A program made the position numbers and the translations under genes. A stretch of 64,000 nt of DNA from an uncultured Clostridia bacterium (GTDB lineage Bacteria > Bacillota > Clostridia > TANB77 > CAG-508): positions 132,666 through 196,665 of the forward strand of contig CAKPCK010000001.1 in NCBI GenBank assembly GCA_934141555.1, given 5' to 3'. This document shows positions 8,650 to 16,902 of the stretch, one piece after another. Position 1 is the first letter of the stretch, and every line of letters starts with the position of its first letter. The notes beneath the pieces are model-generated. The model was not told the DNA's origin and ran no database searches. It worked only from the letters and a program-made list of their open reading frames with translations.

Positions 8650-9567
8650 ATGGAAAAAATATTAGTATTTGGACATAAAAACCCAGACACAGATGCAATA
8701 TGTTCAAGTTTAGTAATGGCAGATTTACAAACAAAAATTAGAGGGGAAAAAGTTACTTCATGTAGATTAGGAAATTTAAACGAAGAAACAAAATATGTAT
8801 TAAACTATTTTAAAGTAGAAGAACCAGAATTATTAGAAAAAGTAGATGAAGGACAAAAAGTAATATTAGTAGATCATAATGAATTTACACAATCAGTAGA
8901 AGGAATAGAAAACGCAAAAATAGAAGCAGTTGTAGATCATCACAGAATAAATAATTTTAAAACTGCAGAACCATTATTCTATTATGCACAACCAGTAGGA
9001 TGTACATCAACAATATTATTTGAATTATATCATACAAATAATATTAAAATAGAACCTAAAATTGCAGGTTTAATGTTAAGTGCAATAATATCTGACACAT
9101 TATTATTAAAATCACCAACTACAACAGATAAAGATAAAAAGGCTGTTGAAGAACTTGTAAATATAGCAGGAGTAGACTTAAGCAAATATGGTTTAGATAT
9201 GTTAAAAGCAGGAACAAATCTTGATAAATATACAGAAAAAGAATTAATAAATTTAGATGCTAAAACAATGGAAAAAGAAGAAACAAAATATATAATTGCA
9301 CAAGTAAATACAGTTAGCATTCCAGATGTATTAAAAAGGAAAGAAAAAATTGAAGCTGAAATGAATAAAGAAATAGAAGAAAAAGGACTATGTTTATTTG
9401 TATTTGTCATTACAGATATAGTAAACAGTAATTCAACAGCAATTGTATTAGGAAATAGAACAGATGCTATTTCAAAGACTTATGAAATAAAAGATAATCT
9501 AGCAGAAATGCCAGGTGTTGTTTCAAGAAAAAAACAAGTATTACCTTTAATTGAAAAAAATATGTAA
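8650..9567 (+). CDS. ppaC: Manganese-dependent inorganic pyrophosphatase (family II)
   Basis: Hydrolyses pyrophosphate to phosphate in the cytosol. DHH-family motifs: GHKNPDTDAICSS (His and Asp metal ligands, residues 8-20), VDHNEF, then VVDHHRINNF, the DHH signature. The C-terminal DHHA2 domain is present, with the SRKKQVLP substrate-binding motif near the end. The length of 305 residues is standard and no regulatory CBS domains are inserted. It follows hslO by 37 bp and is closed by a terminator. Confidence 0.95.
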   Translation: MEKILVFGHKNPDTDAICSSLVMADLQTKIRGEKVTSCRLGNLNEETKYVLNYFKVEEPELLEKVDEGQKVILVDHNEFTQSVEGIENAKIEAVVDHHRINNFKTAEPLFYYAQPVGCTSTILFELYHTNNIKIEPKIAGLMLSAIISDTLLLKSPTTTDKDKKAVEELVNIAGVDLSKYGLDMLKAGTNLDKYTEKELINLDAKTMEKEETKYIIAQVNTVSIPDVLKRKEKIEAEMNKEIEEKGLCLFVFVITDIVNSNSTAIVLGNRTDAISKTYEIKDNLAEMPGVVSRKKQVLPLIEKNM

Positions 9568-9594
9568 AAATTTTTAGAAAAGTGAAACAAAATG

Positions 9595-9639
9595 GACACA
9601 TAAATTGTCTAATATAATGGAGACAATAATGTGTCTTTT
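9595..9639 (+). terminator. Terminator after ppaC
   Basis: Near-perfect inverted repeat GACACATAAATTGTCT / AGACAATAATGTGTC with one small bulge, then TTTT. Confidence 0.8.
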
Positions 9640-9707
9640 CTATGTTAAAATTTTGTCGAAAAAAGTCTGAATTAAGCAAATATTAAGGAATACAATGCTT
9701 TTGCAGT

Positions 9708-9736
9708 TTGACAAAAAATGTTAAAAATGGTATAAT
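9708..9736 (+). promoter_or_regulatory. Consensus sigma-A promoter of the 9778 glycosyltransferase
   Basis: TTGACA (9708-9713), 17-bp spacer, TATAAT (9731-9736): an exact consensus match. Confidence 0.92.
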
Positions 9737-9777
9737 TAAGAAGACGTTGAAAAACGTTATGAAAGGAATGTGAGGTA

Positions 9778-10650
9778 ATGGAAAAAACAAGATTTACAGT
9801 TGCTATTAGTGCTTACAATATAGAAAATTATGTAAAAAGAGCAATAGATAGTGTGTTAAATCAAACATTTAAAAATTATGAATTGTTAGTAATAGATGAT
9901 TGCTCAACAGATTCAACAATGAAAGTAATAGAAGAAGTAGTTGGAGAAAAAGCAAAAATATTACAAACAAAGAAAAATTCTGGAACAGCCGCAGCATCAA
10001 GAAATATTGCTATAGAAAATGCCAAAGGAGAATATTTATTATTTTTAGATGGTGATGATGAATTATATAGTAATGAAACATTGAAGGAAATTGATGAACA
10101 TATAAAAGAGAATAAATATGACATTATTTATTTTGGGTATGAAAATGTAGGACATACAGAAAATTATTATAGAATTTCAAATAAAGAAAATTCAACAAGA
10201 AAAGCAAGACTAATTTGTGACGAAAGCTTTTCAGTTTCAAGTAAGGTTTGGAATGTAGAATTTTTAAGAAATAATAATATTAGATTTAAAGAAGGAATGT
10301 ATTATGAAGATGAGCTATTTTCAATAAAAAGCAATATTTTATCAAAGGTAACTACATATGGTGAATTTGCAATATTTAAATATCACAGAAATCGTGAAGG
10401 AAGTGTTATGACAAAACCAACAATAAAAAAATGTTCAGATTGGTATAGAATGGTTGCAGAAGTAACAGACTTATATGAAATAACACCAGAAGAAGATAGA
10501 AAATATTTATTAAGTTTCTTGAAAAATGAAAGTGATAGTATTCCATTAAGAGTAGAAAATATAATAGAAGCTTTAAGAGAAAATAGAAAGACAAAAGTAT
10601 TGCCAAAAAGAAATTATAAATTTATAGATGTATTGAATGATGAAGAGTAG
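9778..10650 (+). CDS. Family 2 glycosyltransferase
   Basis: Inverting GT-A transferase, likely adding a sugar to a surface glycan at the cytoplasmic face. N-terminal VAISAYNIENYVKRAIDSVL and LVIDDCSTDST give the nucleotide-binding region; FLDGDDELY (about residues 92-100) is the DxD-like metal motif. A YYEDELFS segment near residue 178 could supply the catalytic acid residue. There is no membrane helix among 290 residues. It is a single-gene transcription unit: exact-consensus promoter before and a hairpin terminator overlapping its stop. The sugar and acceptor are not recognisable. Confidence 0.9.
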   Translation: MEKTRFTVAISAYNIENYVKRAIDSVLNQTFKNYELLVIDDCSTDSTMKVIEEVVGEKAKILQTKKNSGTAAASRNIAIENAKGEYLLFLDGDDELYSNETLKEIDEHIKENKYDIIYFGYENVGHTENYYRISNKENSTRKARLICDESFSVSSKVWNVEFLRNNNIRFKEGMYYEDELFSIKSNILSKVTTYGEFAIFKYHRNREGSVMTKPTIKKCSDWYRMVAEVTDLYEITPEEDRKYLLSFLKNESDSIPLRVENIIEALRENRKTKVLPKRNYKFIDVLNDEE

Positions 10651-10668
10651 CTTTATAGCTACTTTTTA
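10646..10668 (+). terminator. Terminator after the 9778 glycosyltransferase
   Basis: AGTAGCT-TTAT-AGCTACT followed by TTTT; the left arm contains the stop codon. Confidence 0.85.
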
Positions 10669-10682
10669 TTATTTTAAAAGCA

Positions 10683-10711
10683 TTGAAATTATATAAATAA
10701 TATGCTATACT
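10683..10711 (+). promoter_or_regulatory. Sigma-A promoter, extended -10
   Basis: TTGAAA (10683-10688), 17-bp spacer, TGC-TATACT (-10 at 10706-10711); precedes the pyruvyltransferase-family gene. Confidence 0.82.
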
Positions 10712-10749
10712 ATTTTATGTAGAAAATTGTAGAATTAAAGGAAAAATGT

Positions 10750-11709
10750 ATGAAAAAAGCAATATTAATGGGAGTACCACATCACAATAATTTAGGAGAT
10801 CATGCAATAGTATTAGCAGAAAGAGAATATATAGAAGATAATTTTAAAGAATATCAATATTATGAAATATCTGAAGAAACAGCAGAAAAATGTTTAGAAA
10901 AAGTAGAAAAACATATTAATCCAGAAGATATATTATTTTTACATGGAGGAGGAAATTTAGGAGATGAATATCTATATGTAGAAGAAGCAAGAAGAAAAGT
11001 GGTACAATTATTTCCTAATAATATAATAATATTCTTTCCTCAAACAATGCATTTTAGTAATACAGAAAAAGGAAGAAAAGAGCTTGAAAAAAGTAGAAAA
11101 ATATATGCAAATCATAAGAGATTAGTTATGGTAGCAAGAGAAGAAGTATCATATCAAACAATGAAAAAAGAATTTGCAGAAAATAATGTAATAAAAACAC
11201 CAGATATTGTAACATATTTAAATAGAAACGGAATTGCTCAAAAAAGAGATGGAGCATTATTAATTTTAAGAAGTGATATAGAAGCAAATTTAGATGATGA
11301 AAAAATAAAACAAATAGAACAAATAACAATGAAATACTTTAAAGATGTAGTATATGATGACACTGCTAAAGGGCCTGGAATATTATCAAAATATAGAGAA
11401 GAAAAAATAGAAGAAATGTTAAAAAAATATAGGAGATGTCAGCTAGTAATTACAGATAGATTACATGGAATGATATTTGCTGCAATAACAAGTACACCAT
11501 GTATTGCACTAGGAAATTATAATCATAAAATAGAATCATGTAGTAAAACTTTAGAACATTTAGGATATATAAAATATGTAAAAAATGTTGAAGAAATAGA
11601 AGAAAATATAAAATATCTAATGTCAAATAAATTTGAAAAATATGATAACCAATTTGCTTTAGAACAATTTAAACAAATAAAGGAAGAAACATTGAAATTA
11701 TTAAAATAA
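10750..11709 (+). CDS. Polysaccharide pyruvyl transferase family protein
   Basis: Probable transferase that adds ketal pyruvate, or a related group, to a surface polysaccharide (WcaK/CsaB-like family). The N-terminus VPHHNNLGDHAIVLAE and LFLHGGGNLGDEY near residue 65 are the conserved glycine-rich segments; ITDRLHGMIFAAI near residue 237 is the C-terminal signature. The length of 319 residues is normal for the single-domain form. It has its own promoter and is followed 11 bp later by a histidine-phosphatase gene, then a glycosyltransferase. The acceptor is unknown, and some members of the family are not true pyruvyl transferases. Confidence 0.88.
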   Translation: MKKAILMGVPHHNNLGDHAIVLAEREYIEDNFKEYQYYEISEETAEKCLEKVEKHINPEDILFLHGGGNLGDEYLYVEEARRKVVQLFPNNIIIFFPQTMHFSNTEKGRKELEKSRKIYANHKRLVMVAREEVSYQTMKKEFAENNVIKTPDIVTYLNRNGIAQKRDGALLILRSDIEANLDDEKIKQIEQITMKYFKDVVYDDTAKGPGILSKYREEKIEEMLKKYRRCQLVITDRLHGMIFAAITSTPCIALGNYNHKIESCSKTLEHLGYIKYVKNVEEIEENIKYLMSNKFEKYDNQFALEQFKQIKEETLKLLK

Positions 11710-11720
11710 AGGAAAATAAT

Positions 11721-12335
11721 ATGAAAACAAGATTATTTATAGTTAGACATACAGAAACTATAGGAAATGTTGAAAAAAGATTAACAGGAAGACAAGATTA
11801 TGAAATAACAGAAAAAGGAAAAATGCTAATTCAAAAATTAACTAGAGAATTAGAAAGTATAAAATTTGATAAAATATATTCTAGTACATCAGGCAGAGCA
11901 ATAAAAACAGTAGAGCGAATAGCTCAAAAACAAAATTTAAAGATAGAAAAGTCAAGTGAATTATGTGAAATGTATTTTGGAAAATATGATGGTTGGAAAT
12001 GGGAAGATGTGAACAAGATTCAACCAGAAATAAAACAAACTCAAAATGAAATTAATGAAATTGTTGGGATTCCGCGACAAGAAAGTATGGAAGAAACGGC
12101 TAATAGAATATATAATTATATTTTAAAAATTTTAAAAGAAAATGAAGGAAAAACGATATTAGTAAGTTCACATGGAGTAGCAATAGAAGCATTTTTAAGA
12201 AAAATAGAAAATATAAAATTTAGATATGAAAAAGAAAAATTTTGTCAATATAATGTTGCTATAAATGAATTAGAATATGAAGATGACAAATTTAAGATAA
12301 TTAGATTAGCAGATATAGAGTATCTGAAAAAATAA
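11721..12335 (+). CDS. Histidine phosphatase family protein
   Basis: Phosphoglycerate-mutase-like phosphohydrolase. The catalytic RHTE motif is at the N-terminus (IVRHTETIGN, residues 8-17), followed by TGRQDYEITEKGK. The second catalytic histidine is in VSSHGVAIEAFLR near residue 155. The 204-residue length matches the broad family. The substrate cannot be assigned; candidates include sugar phosphates or nucleotides. It lies between a pyruvyltransferase-family gene and a glycosyltransferase with 11- and 24-bp gaps, so a role in glycan precursor supply is possible but inferred only from position. Confidence 0.85.
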   Translation: MKTRLFIVRHTETIGNVEKRLTGRQDYEITEKGKMLIQKLTRELESIKFDKIYSSTSGRAIKTVERIAQKQNLKIEKSSELCEMYFGKYDGWKWEDVNKIQPEIKQTQNEINEIVGIPRQESMEETANRIYNYILKILKENEGKTILVSSHGVAIEAFLRKIENIKFRYEKEKFCQYNVAINELEYEDDKFKIIRLADIEYLKK

Positions 12336-12359
12336 AATTTCTGAAGGGATATAAGAATA

Positions 12360-13298
12360 ATGGAAAAAGATTTAATATCAATAATAATACCTGTTTATAA
12401 AGTAGAAAAATATTTAGAAAAATGTATAGAAAGTGTTTTAAAACAAACATACACTAATTTGCAAGTTATTTTAGTAGATGATGGATCACCTGATAATTGT
12501 GGGAAAATTTGTGACGAATATGCAAAAAAAGATTCAAGAATTGAGGTAATACATAAAGTTAATGGTGGATTATCAGATGCTAGAAATGTTGGAATAGCTA
12601 AAGCTAAAGGAAAATATATAGGATTTGTTGATAGTGATGATTATATAAAAGAAGATATGTACGAAATATTAATTAATTTAATCAAAGAGTATGATGCAGA
12701 TGTTAGTATATGTAATCTATATGAGGTAATTGAAGGAAAAGAGTATATAAGAAATAAAGAAAATGGTATAAAAGAATATAATAGAATAGATATTTTAAAA
12801 GAAGTATTATTAGACAAAAATATTCAAAGTTATGCATGTAATAAACTATATAAAAAAGAATTATTTAATGAGATAAAATATCCAATAGGAAAAAAATATG
12901 AAGATATAGGGACAACATTTTATATATTTGAAAAATGTAATAAAGTAGTAGTTACATCAGAACCAGAATACTATTACTTAAAAAGAGCTGATAGTTTAGT
13001 AAATAATGTTACAGAGAGTACAGTTCTCGATTATACTGAAATAATAATTCAAAGATATTTATATACTCAAAAAAATATAGAAGAATTGAGAAAGTATAAT
13101 AATTATTATTTAGCTAAAACATTAATAACAGCACATAATGATATTGAACTATTAGGTAGTATAAGTGAAAAAATGCAAGAAAAATATAAAGAACTATATA
13201 ATTTAGCTTTTGATATATTAAAAAATAATAAAAAAGATATTGACGAACTTTTCAATGATGAACAGAAAAAAGTAATTAAAGAACTTATAAAAATATAA
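12360..13298 (+). CDS. Family 2 glycosyltransferase
   Basis: GT-A type transferase for surface glycan assembly. The N-terminus SIIIPVYKVEKYLEKCIESV, then LVDDGSPDNCGKICDEYA, NGGLSDARNVGIAKAKG and FVDSDDYI (DxD region near residue 98) are the classic GT2 series. KYEDIGTTFYIFEK near residue 180 holds the probable catalytic acid pair. The protein has 312 residues and no membrane helix. It is the last gene of the operon that starts at 10750. Related to the 9778 gene in fold but not a close duplicate. Confidence 0.92.
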   Translation: MEKDLISIIIPVYKVEKYLEKCIESVLKQTYTNLQVILVDDGSPDNCGKICDEYAKKDSRIEVIHKVNGGLSDARNVGIAKAKGKYIGFVDSDDYIKEDMYEILINLIKEYDADVSICNLYEVIEGKEYIRNKENGIKEYNRIDILKEVLLDKNIQSYACNKLYKKELFNEIKYPIGKKYEDIGTTFYIFEKCNKVVVTSEPEYYYLKRADSLVNNVTESTVLDYTEIIIQRYLYTQKNIEELRKYNNYYLAKTLITAHNDIELLGSISEKMQEKYKELYNLAFDILKNNKKDIDELFNDEQKKVIKELIKI

Positions 13299-13312
13299 TT
13301 TACATAAATGTA

Positions 13313-13341
13313 TTGATATAATTATATTTTAGTGGTATAAT
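13313..13341 (+). promoter_or_regulatory. Sigma-A promoter of the VanW/SH3 gene
   Basis: TTGATA (13313-13318), 17-bp spacer, TATAAT (13336-13341) with a TG upstream. A strong AAGGAGG site follows at about 13361. Confidence 0.85.
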
Positions 13342-13374
13342 AATACATACCAAAACCATAAGGAGGTTTTTTAT

Positions 13375-14178
13375 ATGGTTAAACGGTTTGTAAGTATTTT
13401 CTTGGTTGTAGTTGCATTTAGCATGTTTTGTTTGGGTGCAATTGCAGAAAGTCCATCTTCTGAAGTAGAAGTAGCTAGTTCCACTAGTGAAAATACTGAT
13501 GATATCATTGAGGGCATTATTAATGCAAACAATGTTGTTCTTAGAGAAGGACCTACCAGAGAAACAGTGAAAATTGCAAGTTTTTCGCAAGGAACAAAAG
13601 TCAACATTATTGTAGGAAGTGAGGTTGAAAACCAAGACGAATTTGGTACGCGGATTAAAGTAAAATTTGGAGAACTTGAAGGATATATTGCCAAAAGATA
13701 TGTCATTGTAGTAGGAGACAATGGGGATGAATGGTATCTTCTGAGTTCTTCTACGACCAAAGCTGGAACCAATAGTAACAGAGATGTTAATATCAGCATT
13801 GCGTCTAGCTATATTAATGGTAAGATTTTGCAACCTAATGAGAAGTTTTCTTTTTGGGAGACTGTGGGCAAATGCACTTATGACAAAGGTTATAAAGATG
13901 CAACAGTTTACAGTAATGGTAAAAAGACACAAGGCATTGGTGGTGGTGTATGTCAGGTATCTACAACTTTGAACATGGCTGTCAAATCGGCTGGAATCAC
14001 AACTAATGCTAGACAGCATTCTCTTCCTGTTAGTTATGCAAGTCGTGAAGATGAAGCAACAGTTTCCTTTGGAAACACTGATTTCAAATTTACGAATACT
14101 ACAGGCAAAACCATCATGATTGTGATGAAAACGGGAGAAGGAAGTTGTACGTGCGAAGTTTGGGCAAAGTCTGAATAA
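13375..14178 (+). CDS. Secreted SH3b and VanW domain protein, atypical base composition
   Basis: Residues 1-24 are a signal peptide (hydrophobic core then AIAES). Residues about 48-105 form an SH3b-like domain (VVLREGPTRETVKIASF). Residues about 115-260 form a VanW domain, with LQPNEKFSFWETVGKC, the GIGGGVCQVSTTLNMAV core and a distal QHSLPVSYAS. VanW proteins occur beside peptidoglycan and vancomycin-resistance genes, but their reaction is unknown. Codon use differs from the neighbours: many codons end in C or G, and the gene contains CGG, ACG and GCG, which are rare elsewhere. Its terminator is also GC-rich. This suggests acquisition by transfer. It is a single-gene unit between an operon and tRNA-Tyr. 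Confidence 0.88.
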   Translation: MVKRFVSIFLVVVAFSMFCLGAIAESPSSEVEVASSTSENTDDIIEGIINANNVVLREGPTRETVKIASFSQGTKVNIIVGSEVENQDEFGTRIKVKFGELEGYIAKRYVIVVGDNGDEWYLLSSSTTKAGTNSNRDVNISIASSYINGKILQPNEKFSFWETVGKCTYDKGYKDATVYSNGKKTQGIGGGVCQVSTTLNMAVKSAGITTNARQHSLPVSYASREDEATVSFGNTDFKFTNTTGKTIMIVMKTGEGSCTCEVWAKSE

Positions 14179-14191
14179 AAAGTTTAACCAG

Positions 14192-14220
14192 AGCAGGGGG
14201 AATTGATAATTCCTCCTGCT
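14192..14220 (+). terminator. GC-rich terminator-like hairpin after the VanW/SH3 gene
   Basis: AGCAGGGGGAATT / AATTCCTCCTGCT with a three-base loop and one G-U pair, followed by an AT-rich tail without a long T run. Much richer in G+C than other terminators here. Confidence 0.75.
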
Positions 14221-14254
14221 TAATTAAATTTTACAAAAAAATCTTAAAAAAGTA

Positions 14255-14283
14255 TTGACAAAGAAAAAATCGAATAGTATAAT
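14255..14283 (+). promoter_or_regulatory. Consensus promoter of tRNA-Tyr
   Basis: TTGACA (14255-14260), 17-bp spacer, TATAAT (14278-14283); exact consensus 32 bp before the tRNA. Confidence 0.92.
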
Positions 14284-14315
14284 AAGAAAGCATTGAAAAA
14301 GTGCATATAATCTTC

Positions 14316-14401
14316 GGACAGATGGCCGAGTGGCTAAAGGCGGCAGACTGTAAATCTGTTCTCATATGAGTACGATGGTTCGAATCCATCTCTGTCCACC
14401 A
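14316..14401 (+). tRNA. tRNA-Tyr (GUA)
   Basis: The acceptor stem GGACAGA pairs with TCTGTCC, followed by A and an encoded CCA. The anticodon loop CTGTAAA gives anticodon GUA. The T arm GATGGTTCGAATCCATC is perfect. The variable arm is long, as expected for a bacterial type II tRNA-Tyr. It is transcribed alone between its own promoter and a terminator. Confidence 0.97.
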
Positions 14402-14402
14402 A

Positions 14403-14440
14403 AAAAGAAATCTAAAATATTGAAAAATATTTTAGATTTT
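14403..14440 (+). terminator. Terminator after tRNA-Tyr
   Basis: AAATCTAAAATATT-GAAA-AATATTTTAGATTT followed by a run of T. Confidence 0.88.
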
Positions 14441-14461
14441 TTTAATTTTTATTATTCACTA

Positions 14462-14491
14462 TTGACAATAAAAAAACAAAAGAGATAAAAT
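14462..14491 (+). promoter_or_regulatory. Promoter of the DUF4832-like gene
   Basis: TTGACA (14462-14467), 18-bp spacer, TAAAAT (14486-14491). Confidence 0.75.
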
Positions 14492-14522
14492 GTAGAAAAC
14501 AAATGAGAAGGAGAGATTTAAA

Positions 14523-16091
14523 GTGAAAAAAAATAAAAAAATAATATTATTTATAATAATAATGATATCAATTGTTTTTGTAAAAATGATAGTATATGCA
14601 GATGTAACAGAAGAAGATATATCAATAATAAAAAATCCAGATAGAGGATTTTATAAAGAAATTCAAGTAGAATTACAAAAAGATAAAGAAGATATTGAAA
14701 GTTTTGAAAGAGAAATTGATGAAATTAATGAAAATGACAAAGAAATATCATTAATTTTATTACAATTGAACTTAAAAAACTATGTTGAAATAAATACAAT
14801 TTCAGCTCAAAAGATAGATGAAATAAATAAATATTTTTCAATTATAAGAGATAATGGATATAAAGTAATATTTAGAGTTGTATATGATAGTGAAGGAAAA
14901 GAAAATCCTGAACCAGAATTTAATATGATTTTACAACATATAGAAGATTTAAAAAAAGTATATACAACAAATGAAGATATAATATTTGTTGTTGAAGCTG
15001 GTTATTTGGGAAGTTATGGAGAATGGACTAATGGAAAATATGACAAATATATGGAAGAAAAAAATAAAATAATTAGTAAATTATTAGATGTAGTACCACA
15101 AAAAATTCAAATAAGTTTTAGAAGACCAACATATATAACAGATTACCTATCAAGCAAAAACACAGTAACAGACGAAAAATCATTTAGTACACAAGCCATA
15201 GCAAGATTAGGAATATATAATAATGGATATTTAGCATCAGAAACAGATGAAGACACTTATGAAAAACTCGAAAGAACAGAAAGCCTAAACTGGCAAGAAA
15301 ATCAAACCAAATATACTATATTTGGAGGTGAAGTTAAAAATTGGAAAAGTACATATAATGACTTAGAAAATGCTATAAAAGATATGTTTAGCAGACATTG
15401 TACATATTTAAACAAAGATGATGACAAAAATGTTAAAGAAAAATGGAAAAGTTCAATATATACAGGAGAAGAAGAAACATATAATAGAAAAAACGGATAT
15501 TTATATATTCAAAACCATTTAGGATATAGATTATTATTAACAGATGTACAAATAAAGGGAACAGAAGCTGGAAGATCAGCAAATGTGTCTATAAATTTAC
15601 AAAATATAGGATTTGGAAATATAATAAAAGAGAAAAAAATTAGCTTGATATATAAAAATTCTAATAATACATATAAAATTGATGCGAACATAGATATTAG
15701 AAAACAATTAAAAGATCAAAATTATGTGCTAGAAATTACTGATGAACTACCTGAAAATATTGAAGATGGAGAATATAATGTATATTTAAGTATAGGTGAA
15801 CCATATGAATCATTAAAAGATAATTCAAATTATTATATAAAATTAGCTAATAAAAATGTATGGAATGAGGAGACAAAAGGAAATTATTTAGGAAAAGTAA
15901 CAATTGGCAAAAATACTATAAAAAATGAAGATAACAGTTCAAATAATATAATTCAAAATACTAATAATGAAAGTCAGATGGCAAATATAAAACTTTTTAT
16001 TGGAATTGGAATAATTGTTTTTATAGTAATAGTTTTATTAATAATCATTATAATAAAAAACAGAAAAAATATGAATTTATCAATAAAATAA
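14523..16091 (+). CDS. Membrane-anchored DUF4874/DUF4832-like protein, putative glycoside hydrolase fold
   Basis: Starts with GTG after an AAGGAGA site. A signal/anchor helix covers residues 7-26 and a second hydrophobic helix about residues 485-510, followed by a short basic tail, so the roughly 450-residue middle is outside the cell and held at the C-terminus. The pattern NPDRGFYKEI near the N-terminus, FRVVYDSEGKENPEPE and EAGYLGSYGEWTNG resembles the DUF4874 (TIM-barrel-like) domain; a beta-sandwich like DUF4832 would follow (GYRLLLTDVQIKGTEAG). These domains occur in presumed carbohydrate-active surface proteins, with no proven reaction. The next gene, 24 bp on, is RpiB-like. Confidence 0.7.
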   Translation: MKKNKKIILFIIIMISIVFVKMIVYADVTEEDISIIKNPDRGFYKEIQVELQKDKEDIESFEREIDEINENDKEISLILLQLNLKNYVEINTISAQKIDEINKYFSIIRDNGYKVIFRVVYDSEGKENPEPEFNMILQHIEDLKKVYTTNEDIIFVVEAGYLGSYGEWTNGKYDKYMEEKNKIISKLLDVVPQKIQISFRRPTYITDYLSSKNTVTDEKSFSTQAIARLGIYNNGYLASETDEDTYEKLERTESLNWQENQTKYTIFGGEVKNWKSTYNDLENAIKDMFSRHCTYLNKDDDKNVKEKWKSSIYTGEEETYNRKNGYLYIQNHLGYRLLLTDVQIKGTEAGRSANVSINLQNIGFGNIIKEKKISLIYKNSNNTYKIDANIDIRKQLKDQNYVLEITDELPENIEDGEYNVYLSIGEPYESLKDNSNYYIKLANKNVWNEETKGNYLGKVTIGKNTIKNEDNSSNNIIQNTNNESQMANIKLFIGIGIIVFIVIVLLIIIIIKNRKNMNLSIK

Positions 16092-16115
16092 TTTTATAGA
16101 AAAGGAATGATAAAA

Positions 16116-16754
16116 ATGAAAATAGCAATAATAAATGAAAATAGTCAAGCAACAAAAAATAAAATAATATATGATGCATTAAAACCAATAGCAGATAAAA
16201 AAGGATATGAAGTATATAATTATGGAATGGAAAATCCAGATGAAGAGAATTTAACATATGTGCAAGCAGGATTATTATCAGCAATATTAATAAACTCTAA
16301 AGCTGTAGATTTCATAATAACAGGTTGTGGAACAGGAGAAGGTGCAATGCTTGCATTAAATAGTTTTCCAAATGTATTATGTGGACATATAGAAGATCCA
16401 ACAGATGCATATTTATTTAGCCAAATAAATGCTGGAAATGCAGTAGCAATAGGATATGCAAAAGGATTTGGATGGGGAAGTGAATTAACATTAACATACA
16501 TATTTGAAAAATTATTTGAATCAGATTTTGGAGGAGGATATCCAAAAGAAAGAGTTGTTCCAGAACAAGCAAATAAAAAGATACTAGATGAAGTAAAAAA
16601 GATAACACATAAAGATATGATGACAATATTGAAAGAAATAGATCAAGAATTTTTATACCAAACAGTAAATAGAAATCAATTTAAAAAATACTTCTTTGAA
16701 AATGCTGAAGATGGTGAAATAAAAGAATATATAAGAAAAATACTACAAAAATAA
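16116..16754 (+). CDS. RpiB/LacA/LacB family sugar-phosphate isomerase-like protein
   Basis: The fold family is suggested by the N-terminal MKIAIINENSQATKN and the loop FIITGCGTGEGAMLALNS (about residues 66-83), which aligns with the CxxGxGxS region of RpiB. The protein is 213 residues, longer than the true RpiB at 6096 (148 residues), because of a C-terminal helical extension after about residue 150. I prefer the ATG at 16116 to 16107 because the AAAGGA site touches 16107. The substrate is unknown; it may act on a different pentose or hexose phosphate. It follows the surface protein at 14523 and could be in its transcript. Confidence 0.78.
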   Translation: MKIAIINENSQATKNKIIYDALKPIADKKGYEVYNYGMENPDEENLTYVQAGLLSAILINSKAVDFIITGCGTGEGAMLALNSFPNVLCGHIEDPTDAYLFSQINAGNAVAIGYAKGFGWGSELTLTYIFEKLFESDFGGGYPKERVVPEQANKKILDEVKKITHKDMMTILKEIDQEFLYQTVNRNQFKKYFFENAEDGEIKEYIRKILQK

Positions 16755-16798
16755 TTTACATAAAAAAGTAAAAAGTAGCAGAAATTTTATTAAAATTA

Positions 16799-16827
16799 TT
16801 GCAAAATAATAATAAACATAGTATAAT
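16799..16827 (+). promoter_or_regulatory. Sigma-A promoter of the membrane glycosyltransferase
   Basis: TTGCAA (16799-16804), 17-bp spacer, TATAAT (16822-16827). Confidence 0.8.
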
Positions 16828-16902
16828 ATAAAAGGCAAAAAAATACAATATAGTAAATATAAAGAAAAAATATATAATATAAGAAAAAAGAGAGGTTAAA
16901 AA

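Noticed and set aside
9568..9707. Hairpin after ppaC considered as a small RNA or riboswitch
   Set aside because: It is adequately explained as an intrinsic terminator, and the next promoter starts afterwards; no further conserved structure is visible.
13300..14019. 239-codon minus-strand frame opposite the VanW/SH3 gene
   Set aside because: Shadow frame. The plus-strand gene has a promoter, strong ribosome binding site, signal peptide and VanW motifs; the higher GC explains the long antisense frame.
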